DNA from: Amycolatopsis australiensis
GTDB taxonomy: Bacteria; Actinomycetota; Actinomycetes; Mycobacteriales; Pseudonocardiaceae
DNA: 64,000 bases
Direction: 5' to 3'
NCBI RefSeq assembly: GCF_900119165.1
Contig: NZ_FPJG01000006.1
Span: 5,766,001 to 5,830,000 of the forward strand
The notes under the pieces: generated by a model
What the model was told of the DNA's origin: nothing
The model's database searches: none
What the model saw: only the letters and a program-made list of their open reading frames with translations
Part shown: positions 48,252-55,481 of the stretch, piece after piece
Position numbering within the stretch: position 1 is the first letter of the stretch
Layout of the letters: the number at the start of each line of letters is the position of its first letter
Position numbers and translations under genes: made by a program

Positions 48252-48909
48252 TCAGCCCGGACGGCCACCGCCGGCGCGTCGCTGCGACACGTACACCGCC
48301 GCCGACGTGCGCCGCTCGACGCCCAGCTTGTGCAGCACCGACGAGACGTAGTTCTTCACCGTCTTCTCCGCCAGGAACAGCCGGTCGGCGATCTGCCGGT
48401 TGGCCAGGCCCTCCGCGACCAGGTCCAGCACCCGCCGCTCCCGCGGGCTGAGCTGCTCGTACCGCGGGCCGGGCGCGGTCACGTCCGCGCCGCGCAGCTT
48501 GTTCACCACCGACGCGGTCCGCGTGGCGTCCAGCAGGCGAGCCGCCCGCGGCGACCGTGCGGACGGCCTCGACCAGCGACCGGCGGGAAACCTGCTTGAG
48601 CATGTACCCGGCCGCGCCCGCCATGATCGCGCCGAACAGCGCGTCGTCGTCCGAATAGGACGTCAGCATCAGGCAGGCGGGCGGCGGCTGCACCGTCGAG
48701 CGGATCTCGCGGCACCTCCACCCCCTGGCCGTCGGGCGGCCGGACATCGAGGATGGCCACGTCCGGGCGGGCCTGCGGGATCCGGACCAGCGCCTCGGCC
48801 GCCGTCGCCGCCTCACCGGCCACCTCGATGCCCACTTCGGACTCGAAGACGGTCTTCAGGCCGGTGCGGACCAGCTCGTGGTCGTCGAGAGGAACACCGA
48901 GAGCGTCAT
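48252..48909 (-). pseudogene. Decayed NarL/DevR-type response regulator (three frameshifts)
   Basis: Pieces of one receiver-LuxR protein lie in successive frames. MTLSVFL, then a 1-base loss near 48887, DDHELVRTGLKTVFE...ILDVRPPDGQGVEV, a shift near 48715, CREIRSTVQPP...AGAAGYMLKQVSRRSLVEAV, a 1-base gain near 48540, then the intact HTH (LSPRERRVLDLVAEGLANRQIADRL). The phospho-acceptor Asp (AILDVR) and Lys (MLKQ) are still visible. ATG overlaps the kinase remnant's stop (ATGA), the usual coupled arrangement. Multiple shifts rule out a functional product unless the sequence is in error. Confidence 0.8.
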
Positions 48910-49240
48910 CGCCCGCTCCCCTGCCCGCCGGTCCGCGCCGGCAGCTCCGCCGTCCAGTCCAGCCGGCAGCCGCCGCCGGCCGCCACCAGCACGCAGCCGC
49001 CGCCCCGGCGTGCCGCGCGGGCCGCCAGGTTGGCGAGCCCGCTGACCCGTCCGGGTCCCCCCGGCGGCGGCCCGCTCCCATCGTCGCGCACCACCAGGTT
49101 CAGCCGCCTGCCGAGCCCGTCCACGGTCACCTCCACCGAACACGAGCGCGCGCCGGCGTGGCGCGCCACGTTCGTCAGCGCCTCCCGCAGCGATCAGGTC
49201 GGAGCGGACGGCGTCCGGCACCGCCGCGTCCAGCGCCCCC
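48906..49240 (-). pseudogene. Truncated, frameshifted DevS-type sensor kinase remnant
   Basis: Only the last roughly 110 residues remain: GALDAAVPDAVRSDLIAA, a frame change near 49193, then LREALTNVARHAGARSCSVEVTVDG and DDGSGPPPGG of the HATPase_c domain and GLANLAARAARRGGG, ending at TGA overlapping the regulator start. Sensor, dimerisation and phospho-acceptor regions are missing; upstream homology stops at about 49240, exactly where DUF1996 sequence begins on the other strand. Confidence 0.78.
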
Positions 49241-49804
49241 GGCCAGAACCGGAACAACGAGCTGCCGGGCAACGACGGCAGGATCCTGCGCCCGCAGAAG
49301 GTCCAGATCACCTTCCGCGGCAGCCCGGTGGGCAGGGTGGTGGCGATGCCGCGGTTCCTGCGCGTGCTCTACGGCGACGCGAAGGTCTCGACCAACGGCC
49401 CGGCCAACGCCCGGGCGAGCTGGACGTGCACCGGCTTCGAGAACCGCGTCACGGACAAGTACCCGATCTGCCCGGACGGCAGCAAGGTCAAGCGGATCCA
49501 CACGTTCCCGAGCTGCTGGGACGGGAAGAACACCGACAGCGCCAACCACCGCACGCACATCGTGTTCCCGGACCGGTCCGGCCGGTGCGCCCCGGGGTTC
49601 AAGGCCGTGCCGCAGCTGCGGATTTCGCTGACCTACGACATCCCGCACGACGTCCAGGTCGAGAAGCAGTACAAAGTGGACGCTTTCCCGCAGGAGAAGC
49701 ACAACCCGCTGTCCGACCACGACGACTTCGCGAACGTGATGTCGCAGCGCATCATGAACGGCCTGGTCAACTGCGTCAACCGCGCCCGGACCTGCCGGGC
49801 CTGA
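49241..49804 (+). pseudogene. 3' half of a second DUF1996 gene
   Basis: About 187 codons (NDGRILRPQKVQITF onward) aligning with the C-terminal 190 residues of the protein at 11382-12827, including SWTCTGFENR, FPSCWDGKNTDSANHRTHIVF and DHDDFANV. The signal peptide and N-terminal half are gone, replaced by the kinase remnant. The retained half is undamaged, so the loss may be recent, or the gene may once have started elsewhere. No start codon with a ribosome-binding site was found. Confidence 0.75.
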
Positions 49805-49829
49805 CGCGCTTTGCGGTTTACTGGACGAC

Positions 49830-50180
49830 ATGGTCACCGGTGACGACGTCCGCGCGTTCGCGCTCACCCTCCCCCGCGCGTACGAAGCGGTCGTGCGGGA
49901 CCGGGCGAAGTTCCGGGTCGGGCGCATCGTGTTCGTGGCGCTGTCGCGGGACGAGACCGTGATGGGCTTCGGCTACCCCCGCGACCAGCGGGACGCGCTG
50001 GTCGCGGGCGAACCGGAGAAGTTCCTGATGCCGGAGCCGGCGGACCTGCGCTACCAATGGGTACGCTGCCGTCTCGCGGCGATCGGCATCGAGGAGATGC
50101 GCGAGCTGGTCCTCGACGCGTGGCGGATGTGCGTACCGAAGAAGGTCTGGACGGCTTACGCGCAGACGCACCCGCTCTGA
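49830..50180 (+). CDS. MmcQ/YjbR-family protein
   Basis: 116 residues. Matches the small MmcQ/YjbR fold (DDVRAFALTLPRAYEAVVRDRAKFRVGRIVFVAL, landmarks ALTLPRAYE and KFRVGRIV), with a double-wing structure thought to bind DNA in some members; the role of the family is not established. Starts 25 bp after the DUF1996 remnant. Confidence 0.78.
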   Translation: MVTGDDVRAFALTLPRAYEAVVRDRAKFRVGRIVFVALSRDETVMGFGYPRDQRDALVAGEPEKFLMPEPADLRYQWVRCRLAAIGIEEMRELVLDAWRMCVPKKVWTAYAQTHPL

Positions 50181-50494
50181 TCGAGGGACTCCTCGGTCAC
50201 CGGGGGAAGGCCGGCACCGCCATCGCCACGAACGGGGCGCCGGTCGGGGGTGAGCCGCCGAGGAAGAACCGCGCGCGTGCCGTCGAAGGGCCGCGACGGC
50301 ACCGGCAGCGGCCACGAGTCGGCGGTCCGGCAGGATTCTCGTCCACGTCACGCCGTCCCGTGCGAAACGCACGGGCGGCAGGTGCGCAGCGCATTCGAGA
50401 AGACGTCGCGATACCCGCCCCAAGCCCACACTTCTTCATGTCACCCGTCCCGGCCGGGATCCCGGAAGCACTCCACAACCCCGCAGGAGGAACC
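50181..50494. other. Region upstream of the RiPP precursor
   Basis: 314 bases with no supported gene. A promoter for the precursor must lie here or further upstream; no TTGACn-17-TAnnnT pair was found. The last 20 bases hold a strong GCAGGAGGAA ribosome-binding site. Confidence 0.5.
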
Positions 50495-50629
50495 ATGATC
50501 TCGACGTTCGAACGCCCGTCCGCCGTCGTCGTCCACAATCGCGCCGTGGTCCACAACCGCGCCGTCGTGCACAACCGGGCCGTCGTCCACAACCGCGCCG
50601 TCGTGCACAACCGCGCCTCCGCCAAGTAA
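50495..50629 (+). CDS. RiPP precursor peptide with five tandem VVHNRA repeats
   Basis: 44 residues: an 11-residue leader MISTFERPSAV, five perfect copies of VVHNRA (residues 12-41, DNA 50528-50617, 18 bp each) and the tail SAK. Synonymous differences between copies (AAT/AAC, GTC/GTG, CGC/CGG) show selection at the protein level rather than recent slippage. GGAGGA lies 5 nt before the ATG. It is followed after 69 bp by a leader-peptide-binding YcaO protein, so it is inferred to be the substrate of that enzyme, each repeat giving one core unit. The repeats contain no Cys, Ser or Thr; only Ser3, Thr4, Ser9 and Ser42 exist. Confidence 0.82.
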   Translation: MISTFERPSAVVVHNRAVVHNRAVVHNRAVVHNRAVVHNRASAK

Positions 50630-50644
50630 CCACGGCCCGGGTCG

Positions 50645-50670
50645 GCCGCGGCTCCGCACGGGGCCGCGGC
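50645..50670 (+). promoter_or_regulatory. Hairpin between precursor and YcaO genes
   Basis: 11-bp stem (one G-U pair) with a GCAC loop, GCCGCGGCTCC pairing with GGGGCCGCGGC. Probably a partial terminator or stabilising structure giving more precursor than enzyme mRNA, as is common in peptide clusters. Confidence 0.55.
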
Positions 50671-50698
50671 GCACCCGCCTTCGCACAAGGGGTCCGCG

Positions 50699-52858
50699 AT
50701 GCCCGACGACGTCCGCCCGCAGCTGACCGGGGTCGAGGTCCACGACCTGGAACCCGGTTTGTGCCTGCTCTTCACGCCGAACGGCGGCCAGTACTCGATC
50801 GCCGCGCCCGTGGCGGAGTTCCGTGCGTGGCTGGACCGCATCGACGGCACCCGCACCCGCGCCGAGCTGCTCGGCGGCATGAATCCGGACTACGCCGAGG
50901 TGCTCGACGTGCTCGAAGCCCACGGCTGCCTCCGCCCACCACGCGACGACGACGCTGCTCGCCGGCTCGCTGCCACGACCGTGCTGCTCACGGGCGCGGC
51001 GGAGCTGACCGGTCCCCTCGCGGACATCCTCGCCCTGTCCGGTTACGCCCGCGTCGAGCCGCTCGCCGGCGCCGTCCCGGACGACTCCGTCGTCGTCGCG
51101 GCTTTCGCCCACCCGGCCTATCCGGAGCTCACCGCGCTGGACGCGTTCTGCGCAGAGCACGGCGTGCGCTTCTTCCCGTTCCGCTGCGAACGCGGGGAAG
51201 CGATCGCGGGCCCGGCGGTCAGGCCCGGCGCCGGACCCGACTTCGCCGACGTCCTGGCTCGCCGCCGTTCGGCCGCCCTCGACCCACGCGTGATCGACGC
51301 CTTCGCCTCCGCCGGTGCGCCGCGCGAGCCGCGGTTCCGGCCCGGGGACACCCGGTGGCTGCTGACCACGTTCGCCGCCCAGCTCGAACGCTGGATCGCC
51401 GGCGAGCCCACCGACGCCACGACCGGCGAACTGGAACTCGATCCCGCCCGGCTCGTCGTGCGGCACCGGCCCGTGCTGCCGGTGCCCGACCGCCCCCGGC
51501 CGGTCGTGGCGCACGGCCCGCGGCCGGACCTGCTCGTCGACGACCGGACCGGGATCGTGACCGCCGTCCACGATCTGCCCGCCGCCCCGGGCATGCCCGC
51601 CCGGCTCAAGGTGTGTGCGGTCGACGTCGCGGACATGCGGCGCGTGACCGGCTGGCCCAACGACCGCCAGGCGTTCGGCACGTCGTGGCACGACTTCGAG
51701 CTCGCCAGTGCCTCCGCGGTCGGGGAGGCCGTGGAACGCTACTGCGGCAGCTGGCTGCCGCCGGACCGCGAAATCCGCCACGACAGCTTCGCGCGCCTGA
51801 GCCGCGACGGCGTGCCGGCGCTCGACCCGCGCCGCCTGAACCTCTACTCGCCGCGGCAGTACCGCTCGGCGGGCTTCCCGTTCACGCCACTGACCACCGA
51901 CAGCGAATGTGCCTGGGTCGAAGGCTTTTCGCACACGACCGGCGAGGCGGTCTGGGTCCCCGCGTGCCTCGTCTCGCAGGCGCCCGAACCCACGGGCGCC
52001 CGCTTCACCGACCCGCTGATCGCCGGGCTCGCCGCGGGCACCAGCGAGGAGCACGCCGTCACCTCGGGCCTCGAAGAGGTGCTGGAACGCGACGCGACCA
52101 TGATCTGGTGGGCCAACACGCCCCGGCTGCGCCGGCTGCCGGTGCCGGCCGAGATCCGTGCGCTGGTCGCCGACACGACCGAAACCTACGACGTCACGCT
52201 CATCCCGCTGGACAACGAGTTCGGTGTGCCGGTCGTCGCGGCGGCCGTCCTCGACCGGGTCCGGCGCTGGCTCTCGATCGGGTTCGCGGCCCGGCCCGAC
52301 GCGTTCGAAGCCGCCAAGAAGGCGCTCGCCGAAGGGTTCACGCTGCAGCACACGTGCCAGGCCCTCGACGACGAGCACGAGGTGACCGCGATGCGGGAGG
52401 ACCTGCCGCATCTGGGCAACCTCAAGCCGTACCGGGCCGACCGCCGCTACCTCGACTCCTACCGCGCGGACTTCGCCGACGTCGTGGACCTGGTGTGCCA
52501 GCAGCAGCTCCACCTCGACCCGCGCGCGGGCGCCCGGGTGGCGCCGTGGGTGCACGACCTGCCGGTGCGGGGCTGGGACGGCCTGCCCTCGCTCGGCGAA
52601 CGGCGGCTGAAGGCCTACCAGGACCGGGTCGAGGCCCGCGGTTTCGAGGTGATCAGCGTCGACGTCACCACCCGCGACGTCGCGGCCGCCGGGTTCCACG
52701 CGGCGCACACGCTCGTGCCGGGACTGGTCGCCAACTTCCCGGCCGGACTCCCGTACTGGGGCAACGGCCGGGTCCGCCGCGCCGCGGTCGACCTCGGCTG
52801 GCGCAGCGAGCCCCTGCCCGAGGAGCGGCTGAACGTCTTCCCGCTCCCCCACGCGTGA
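50699..52858 (+). CDS. Leader-peptide-binding / YcaO fusion protein (RiPP cyclodehydratase-like)
   Basis: 719 residues. Residues 1-85 look like a winged-helix RiPP recognition element of the TOMM leader-binding type (DLEPGLCLLFTPNGGQYSIAA, DGTRTRAELLGG); 90-250 resemble the E1-like scaffold; about 275-719 form a YcaO ATP-dependent backbone-activating domain. ATP/Mg motifs are visible: GTSWHDFELASASAVGEAVER (Glu343, Glu346, Arg347) and LEEVLERD (Glu459, Glu460, Glu463, Arg464). The C-terminus FPLPHA only partly resembles the PxPxP end of azoline-forming enzymes. No dehydrogenase or TfuA gene is near. The product chemistry is open: azoline, amidine or another backbone change. Confidence 0.88.
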   Translation: MPDDVRPQLTGVEVHDLEPGLCLLFTPNGGQYSIAAPVAEFRAWLDRIDGTRTRAELLGGMNPDYAEVLDVLEAHGCLRPPRDDDAARRLAATTVLLTGAAELTGPLADILALSGYARVEPLAGAVPDDSVVVAAFAHPAYPELTALDAFCAEHGVRFFPFRCERGEAIAGPAVRPGAGPDFADVLARRRSAALDPRVIDAFASAGAPREPRFRPGDTRWLLTTFAAQLERWIAGEPTDATTGELELDPARLVVRHRPVLPVPDRPRPVVAHGPRPDLLVDDRTGIVTAVHDLPAAPGMPARLKVCAVDVADMRRVTGWPNDRQAFGTSWHDFELASASAVGEAVERYCGSWLPPDREIRHDSFARLSRDGVPALDPRRLNLYSPRQYRSAGFPFTPLTTDSECAWVEGFSHTTGEAVWVPACLVSQAPEPTGARFTDPLIAGLAAGTSEEHAVTSGLEEVLERDATMIWWANTPRLRRLPVPAEIRALVADTTETYDVTLIPLDNEFGVPVVAAAVLDRVRRWLSIGFAARPDAFEAAKKALAEGFTLQHTCQALDDEHEVTAMREDLPHLGNLKPYRADRRYLDSYRADFADVVDLVCQQQLHLDPRAGARVAPWVHDLPVRGWDGLPSLGERRLKAYQDRVEARGFEVISVDVTTRDVAAAGFHAAHTLVPGLVANFPAGLPYWGNGRVRRAAVDLGWRSEPLPEERLNVFPLPHA

Positions 52859-52867
52859 GGAACGCCG

Positions 52868-54082
52868 ATGGCCGTCACCGAACTGCTCGGGCTGCCCAGC
52901 ACCCGTGGCCGCCTGCCGCTGCTCGCCGCGCAGGGCGTCGACGCACTGGGCACGGGGTTGTTCCTGCCGTTCGCCCTGGTCTACTTCCACGCGGCCAAGG
53001 GCGTCCCGCTGGCCACGGTCGGCGCGGCGCTGTCGCTGGCGGCGTTGCTCGCGCTGCCTGCCGGGGTGTCCGCCGGCCCGCTCGTGGACCGCTTCGGTCC
53101 CCGGCGGGTCGTGGTCGCGGCCAACCTGCTGCGGGTCGTGACCTTCACCGGATACGTCTTCAGCGGGTCGCTCTGGCAGCTCGTCGCGCTGGCGGCGGCG
53201 ACGTTCTGGGGCGAAGGTCTCTTCTGGCCCGCGTCGGGTGCCCTGGTGGCGCAGGTGGCCGACGACGGCCAGCGCGTCCGCTGGTACGCGATGGAGCGCA
53301 CGCTGCGCAACCTCGGCCTCGGCGTGGGCGGGCTGGCGGGCGGTGTCCTCGTCGCCGGCGGCGGCACGGGCGGGTACACGGCGATCGTCCTGCTGAACGC
53401 GGCGACCTTCCTGCTGGCGGCGGCGCTGGTCGCGACGTGGCGAGCGGGTGCGTCCGCTGGCCCGCAGGCGGTGGCCCGGACCGCGCCCCGCGGAGGTTAC
53501 CGGGCCGTGTTCGCCGACCGGACGTTCCGGCTGGTGCTCGTGACCGTGCTCGTCTTCGCGTTGTGCGATCTGGCGTTCACGGTCCTGCTGAGTGCGTACG
53601 TGCTCGACGTGCTGCGGTTGCCGGCATGGCAGCCCGGCGTGCTGTTCGCGCTCAACACGGTGCTCGTAGTGCTCGGGCAGACCGTCGTGGCGAGCCGGGT
53701 CGAGCGCTTCGGAAAGCCGCGGACGCTGCGGGCCGCGGCGGGCGTCTGGGCCGTGTCGTTCCTGGTGTTCGCGGCCGCGCCGGCGGGCACGCCGATCCCG
53801 GCGTTCGCCGTGCTGACCGCGGCCACCGTCGTGTTCACCGCGGCCGAGCTGCTGCAGGCCCCGGCGGGCAGCGCGTTGATCGTCGCGCTCGCCCCGCCGC
53901 ACCTGCGGGGCCGCTACCTCGGGCTGGAGGAACTGGTGTGGGGCGCGGCCCGGGTGCTGGCGCCGGTGACGTTCACCGCACTGCTCACCGGCGGCCCGCG
54001 GTTGCCGTGGTTCGTGCTGACCGGGTGCGCGCTGGTGGCCGTCGTGGTGCTTGCGGGTGTCCGGGAGCGCGCGGATGCCTGA
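52868..54082 (+). CDS. MFS exporter of the RiPP cluster
   Basis: 404 residues, twelve predicted helices. The MFS signature GPLVDRFGPRRVVVAANLLR lies between helices 2 and 3, and helix 5 has the exporter-type Gly-rich GGLAGGVLVAGGGTGG. The gene begins 9 bp after the YcaO stop with GAGGAACG before its ATG, and its end overlaps the acetyltransferase by 8 bp. Export of the mature peptide, or self-protection, is inferred. Confidence 0.87.
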   Translation: MAVTELLGLPSTRGRLPLLAAQGVDALGTGLFLPFALVYFHAAKGVPLATVGAALSLAALLALPAGVSAGPLVDRFGPRRVVVAANLLRVVTFTGYVFSGSLWQLVALAAATFWGEGLFWPASGALVAQVADDGQRVRWYAMERTLRNLGLGVGGLAGGVLVAGGGTGGYTAIVLLNAATFLLAAALVATWRAGASAGPQAVARTAPRGGYRAVFADRTFRLVLVTVLVFALCDLAFTVLLSAYVLDVLRLPAWQPGVLFALNTVLVVLGQTVVASRVERFGKPRTLRAAAGVWAVSFLVFAAAPAGTPIPAFAVLTAATVVFTAAELLQAPAGSALIVALAPPHLRGRYLGLEELVWGAARVLAPVTFTALLTGGPRLPWFVLTGCALVAVVVLAGVRERADA

Positions 54083-54560
54083 CCCGGCACTGGTTCGGCT
54101 GTATCTCGACGTCTATCGCGAACCGCCGTACCGGGAAACCGAAGCCGACGCGGCCCGGTTCCGCGAAACCCTGGCGCGGCACGCGCTTCTGCCGGGATTC
54201 GCGTTGACGACCGTCCATGCTGGGCCGGAACTGGCCGGGTTCGCCTACGGCGTCGGCCGGGAGCCGGGGTGGTGGCATCCTCGGGCCACGGCCGCCGCGC
54301 CCGCGTGGCTGCGGGGAAGCCCGGTGTTCTACGTCTACGAGCTGGCGGTCCGCCGGGCCGCCCGTGGCCGCGGGCACGGGCGTGACCTGCTCGACCGGCT
54401 GCTCCACGAGCGGACCGAGCCGTTCGCTGTCCTGGCCGCGTCGACGGCCGCGCCGGCGCACGCGATGTACCGCCGGTGGGGCTGGGAGCCGGTCGGTGCT
54501 CTCACACCGGGCACGTCGGAACTGCTGGCCCGGCCGCTGCCCGGGCCACATCTCGGTTGA
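54075..54560 (+). CDS. GNAT acetyltransferase of the RiPP cluster
   Basis: 161 residues. Acetyl-CoA motif A is visible as VYELAVRRAARGRGHGRDLLDRLL (core RRAARGRGHG), and motif B as MYRRWGWEPVG. Start ATG lies inside the end of the MFS gene, so translation is coupled. It may acetylate a free amine of the processed peptide, such as the N-terminus, or act as an immunity factor; both are inferences. Confidence 0.82.
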   Translation: MPDPALVRLYLDVYREPPYRETEADAARFRETLARHALLPGFALTTVHAGPELAGFAYGVGREPGWWHPRATAAAPAWLRGSPVFYVYELAVRRAARGRGHGRDLLDRLLHERTEPFAVLAASTAAPAHAMYRRWGWEPVGALTPGTSELLARPLPGPHLG

Positions 54561-54673
54561 GGCGGGGCTTCGTCCTTTTTGCCGTATCTCCAGGCGGTGC
54601 TCCCCGGTTTGTACGGGCCTTGTATCGGCGGCCGCCATGCTGGCCGCACACCGGGACACTGGAGGACGGACAC

Positions 54674-55438
54674 ATGAGAATTCGGATCGGCAGGCGGACG
54701 GCCGCCGTGGTGGGTACCGCCGCGGCGATCGTGCTGGCCGGCGCGACGCCGGCCCTCGCGGCCACGGGCACGGTGCACACCGACTCCGGTGCGCCGCTGA
54801 CCGTGCGCTCGGCCCCGAGCACGGGCGCCACTTCGACCGGCACGATCGCCGACGGCACCGCCGTCACGATCGACTGCCAGACGACGGGCGAGACGGTCAC
54901 CGGCAAGTACGGCACGAGCAACATCTGGGACCACGTCCCGGGCGGCTACATCACCGACACCTACGTCTACACCGGCTCCGACGGCCGGATCGCGCCGGAC
55001 TGCACGAACACCCCGCCCGCCACGGCGTGCTCGACTTCCGGGCTGGGCGACCCGAACACGTGTGCCCAGGCGGTCACCAAGGCCAAGTCGCGGGTGCACA
55101 CGAACTACGACTCCTCCTACGACGGCTGGTGCGACCGGATCAACGCCCAGAACTACGGCTTCAGCGCGAGCGGCTCGACCACGGCGTACGTACACTGGAC
55201 GCAGATCCCCGCCGCCTACAAGCACGCGGGCAGCACGGACGTCCCGGCGGGCGGGCTGGCGTTCTTCTCCAACGGCGGCGCGGGCCACACGATGATCTCG
55301 ATCGGCGGCGGCTACTTCCTGTCGAACGACATCCACGGCGCGGGCACCTACACCCAGACCACGATCTCGGAGATCAAGACCAAGTGGGGCCAGACCTACC
55401 TCGGCTGGGCGCAGCCGTGGTTCAAGGTCAACCACTGA
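54674..55438 (+). CDS. Secreted SH3 plus NlpC/P60-like (CHAP-type) peptidase
   Basis: 254 residues. Signal peptide (1-29), a bacterial SH3-like domain (34-110, LTVRSAPSTGATSTGTI) and a C-terminal papain-like domain with Cys153 (GWCDRI), His205 (GAGHTMISI) and Asn218/Asp219 as the likely triad. It probably cuts peptidoglycan peptides outside the cell. GGAGG 8 nt before ATG. It is separated from the RiPP genes by 113 bp and may be unrelated to them. Confidence 0.83.
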   Translation: MRIRIGRRTAAVVGTAAAIVLAGATPALAATGTVHTDSGAPLTVRSAPSTGATSTGTIADGTAVTIDCQTTGETVTGKYGTSNIWDHVPGGYITDTYVYTGSDGRIAPDCTNTPPATACSTSGLGDPNTCAQAVTKAKSRVHTNYDSSYDGWCDRINAQNYGFSASGSTTAYVHWTQIPAAYKHAGSTDVPAGGLAFFSNGGAGHTMISIGGGYFLSNDIHGAGTYTQTTISEIKTKWGQTYLGWAQPWFKVNH

Positions 55439-55441
55439 CCT

Positions 55442-55477
55442 GAAGAGCCCCTGCCCGATCCCGGGCAGGGGCTCTTC
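55442..55477. terminator. Bidirectional terminator
   Basis: Perfect 16-bp stem (55442-55457 with 55462-55477) and a 4-nt loop between the convergent peptidase and GH3 genes, 3 and 4 bp from their stops. Confidence 0.85.
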
Positions 55478-55481
55478 CGCG

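Noticed and set aside
48252..48909. Treating the HTH part (48252-48509) as an intact small LuxR-type gene
   Set aside because: The receiver domain of the same protein continues upstream in other frames, so this is a remnant, not a stand-alone gene.
50528..50617. Five short direct repeats suggesting a CRISPR or VNTR
   Set aside because: Repeats are contiguous with no spacers, stay in frame and encode a hexapeptide; a coding explanation fits.
54674..55438. NlpC/P60-like peptidase as the RiPP leader protease
   Set aside because: It has a signal peptide, an SH3 domain and its own ribosome-binding site 113 bp after the cluster; a cell-wall role is more likely.
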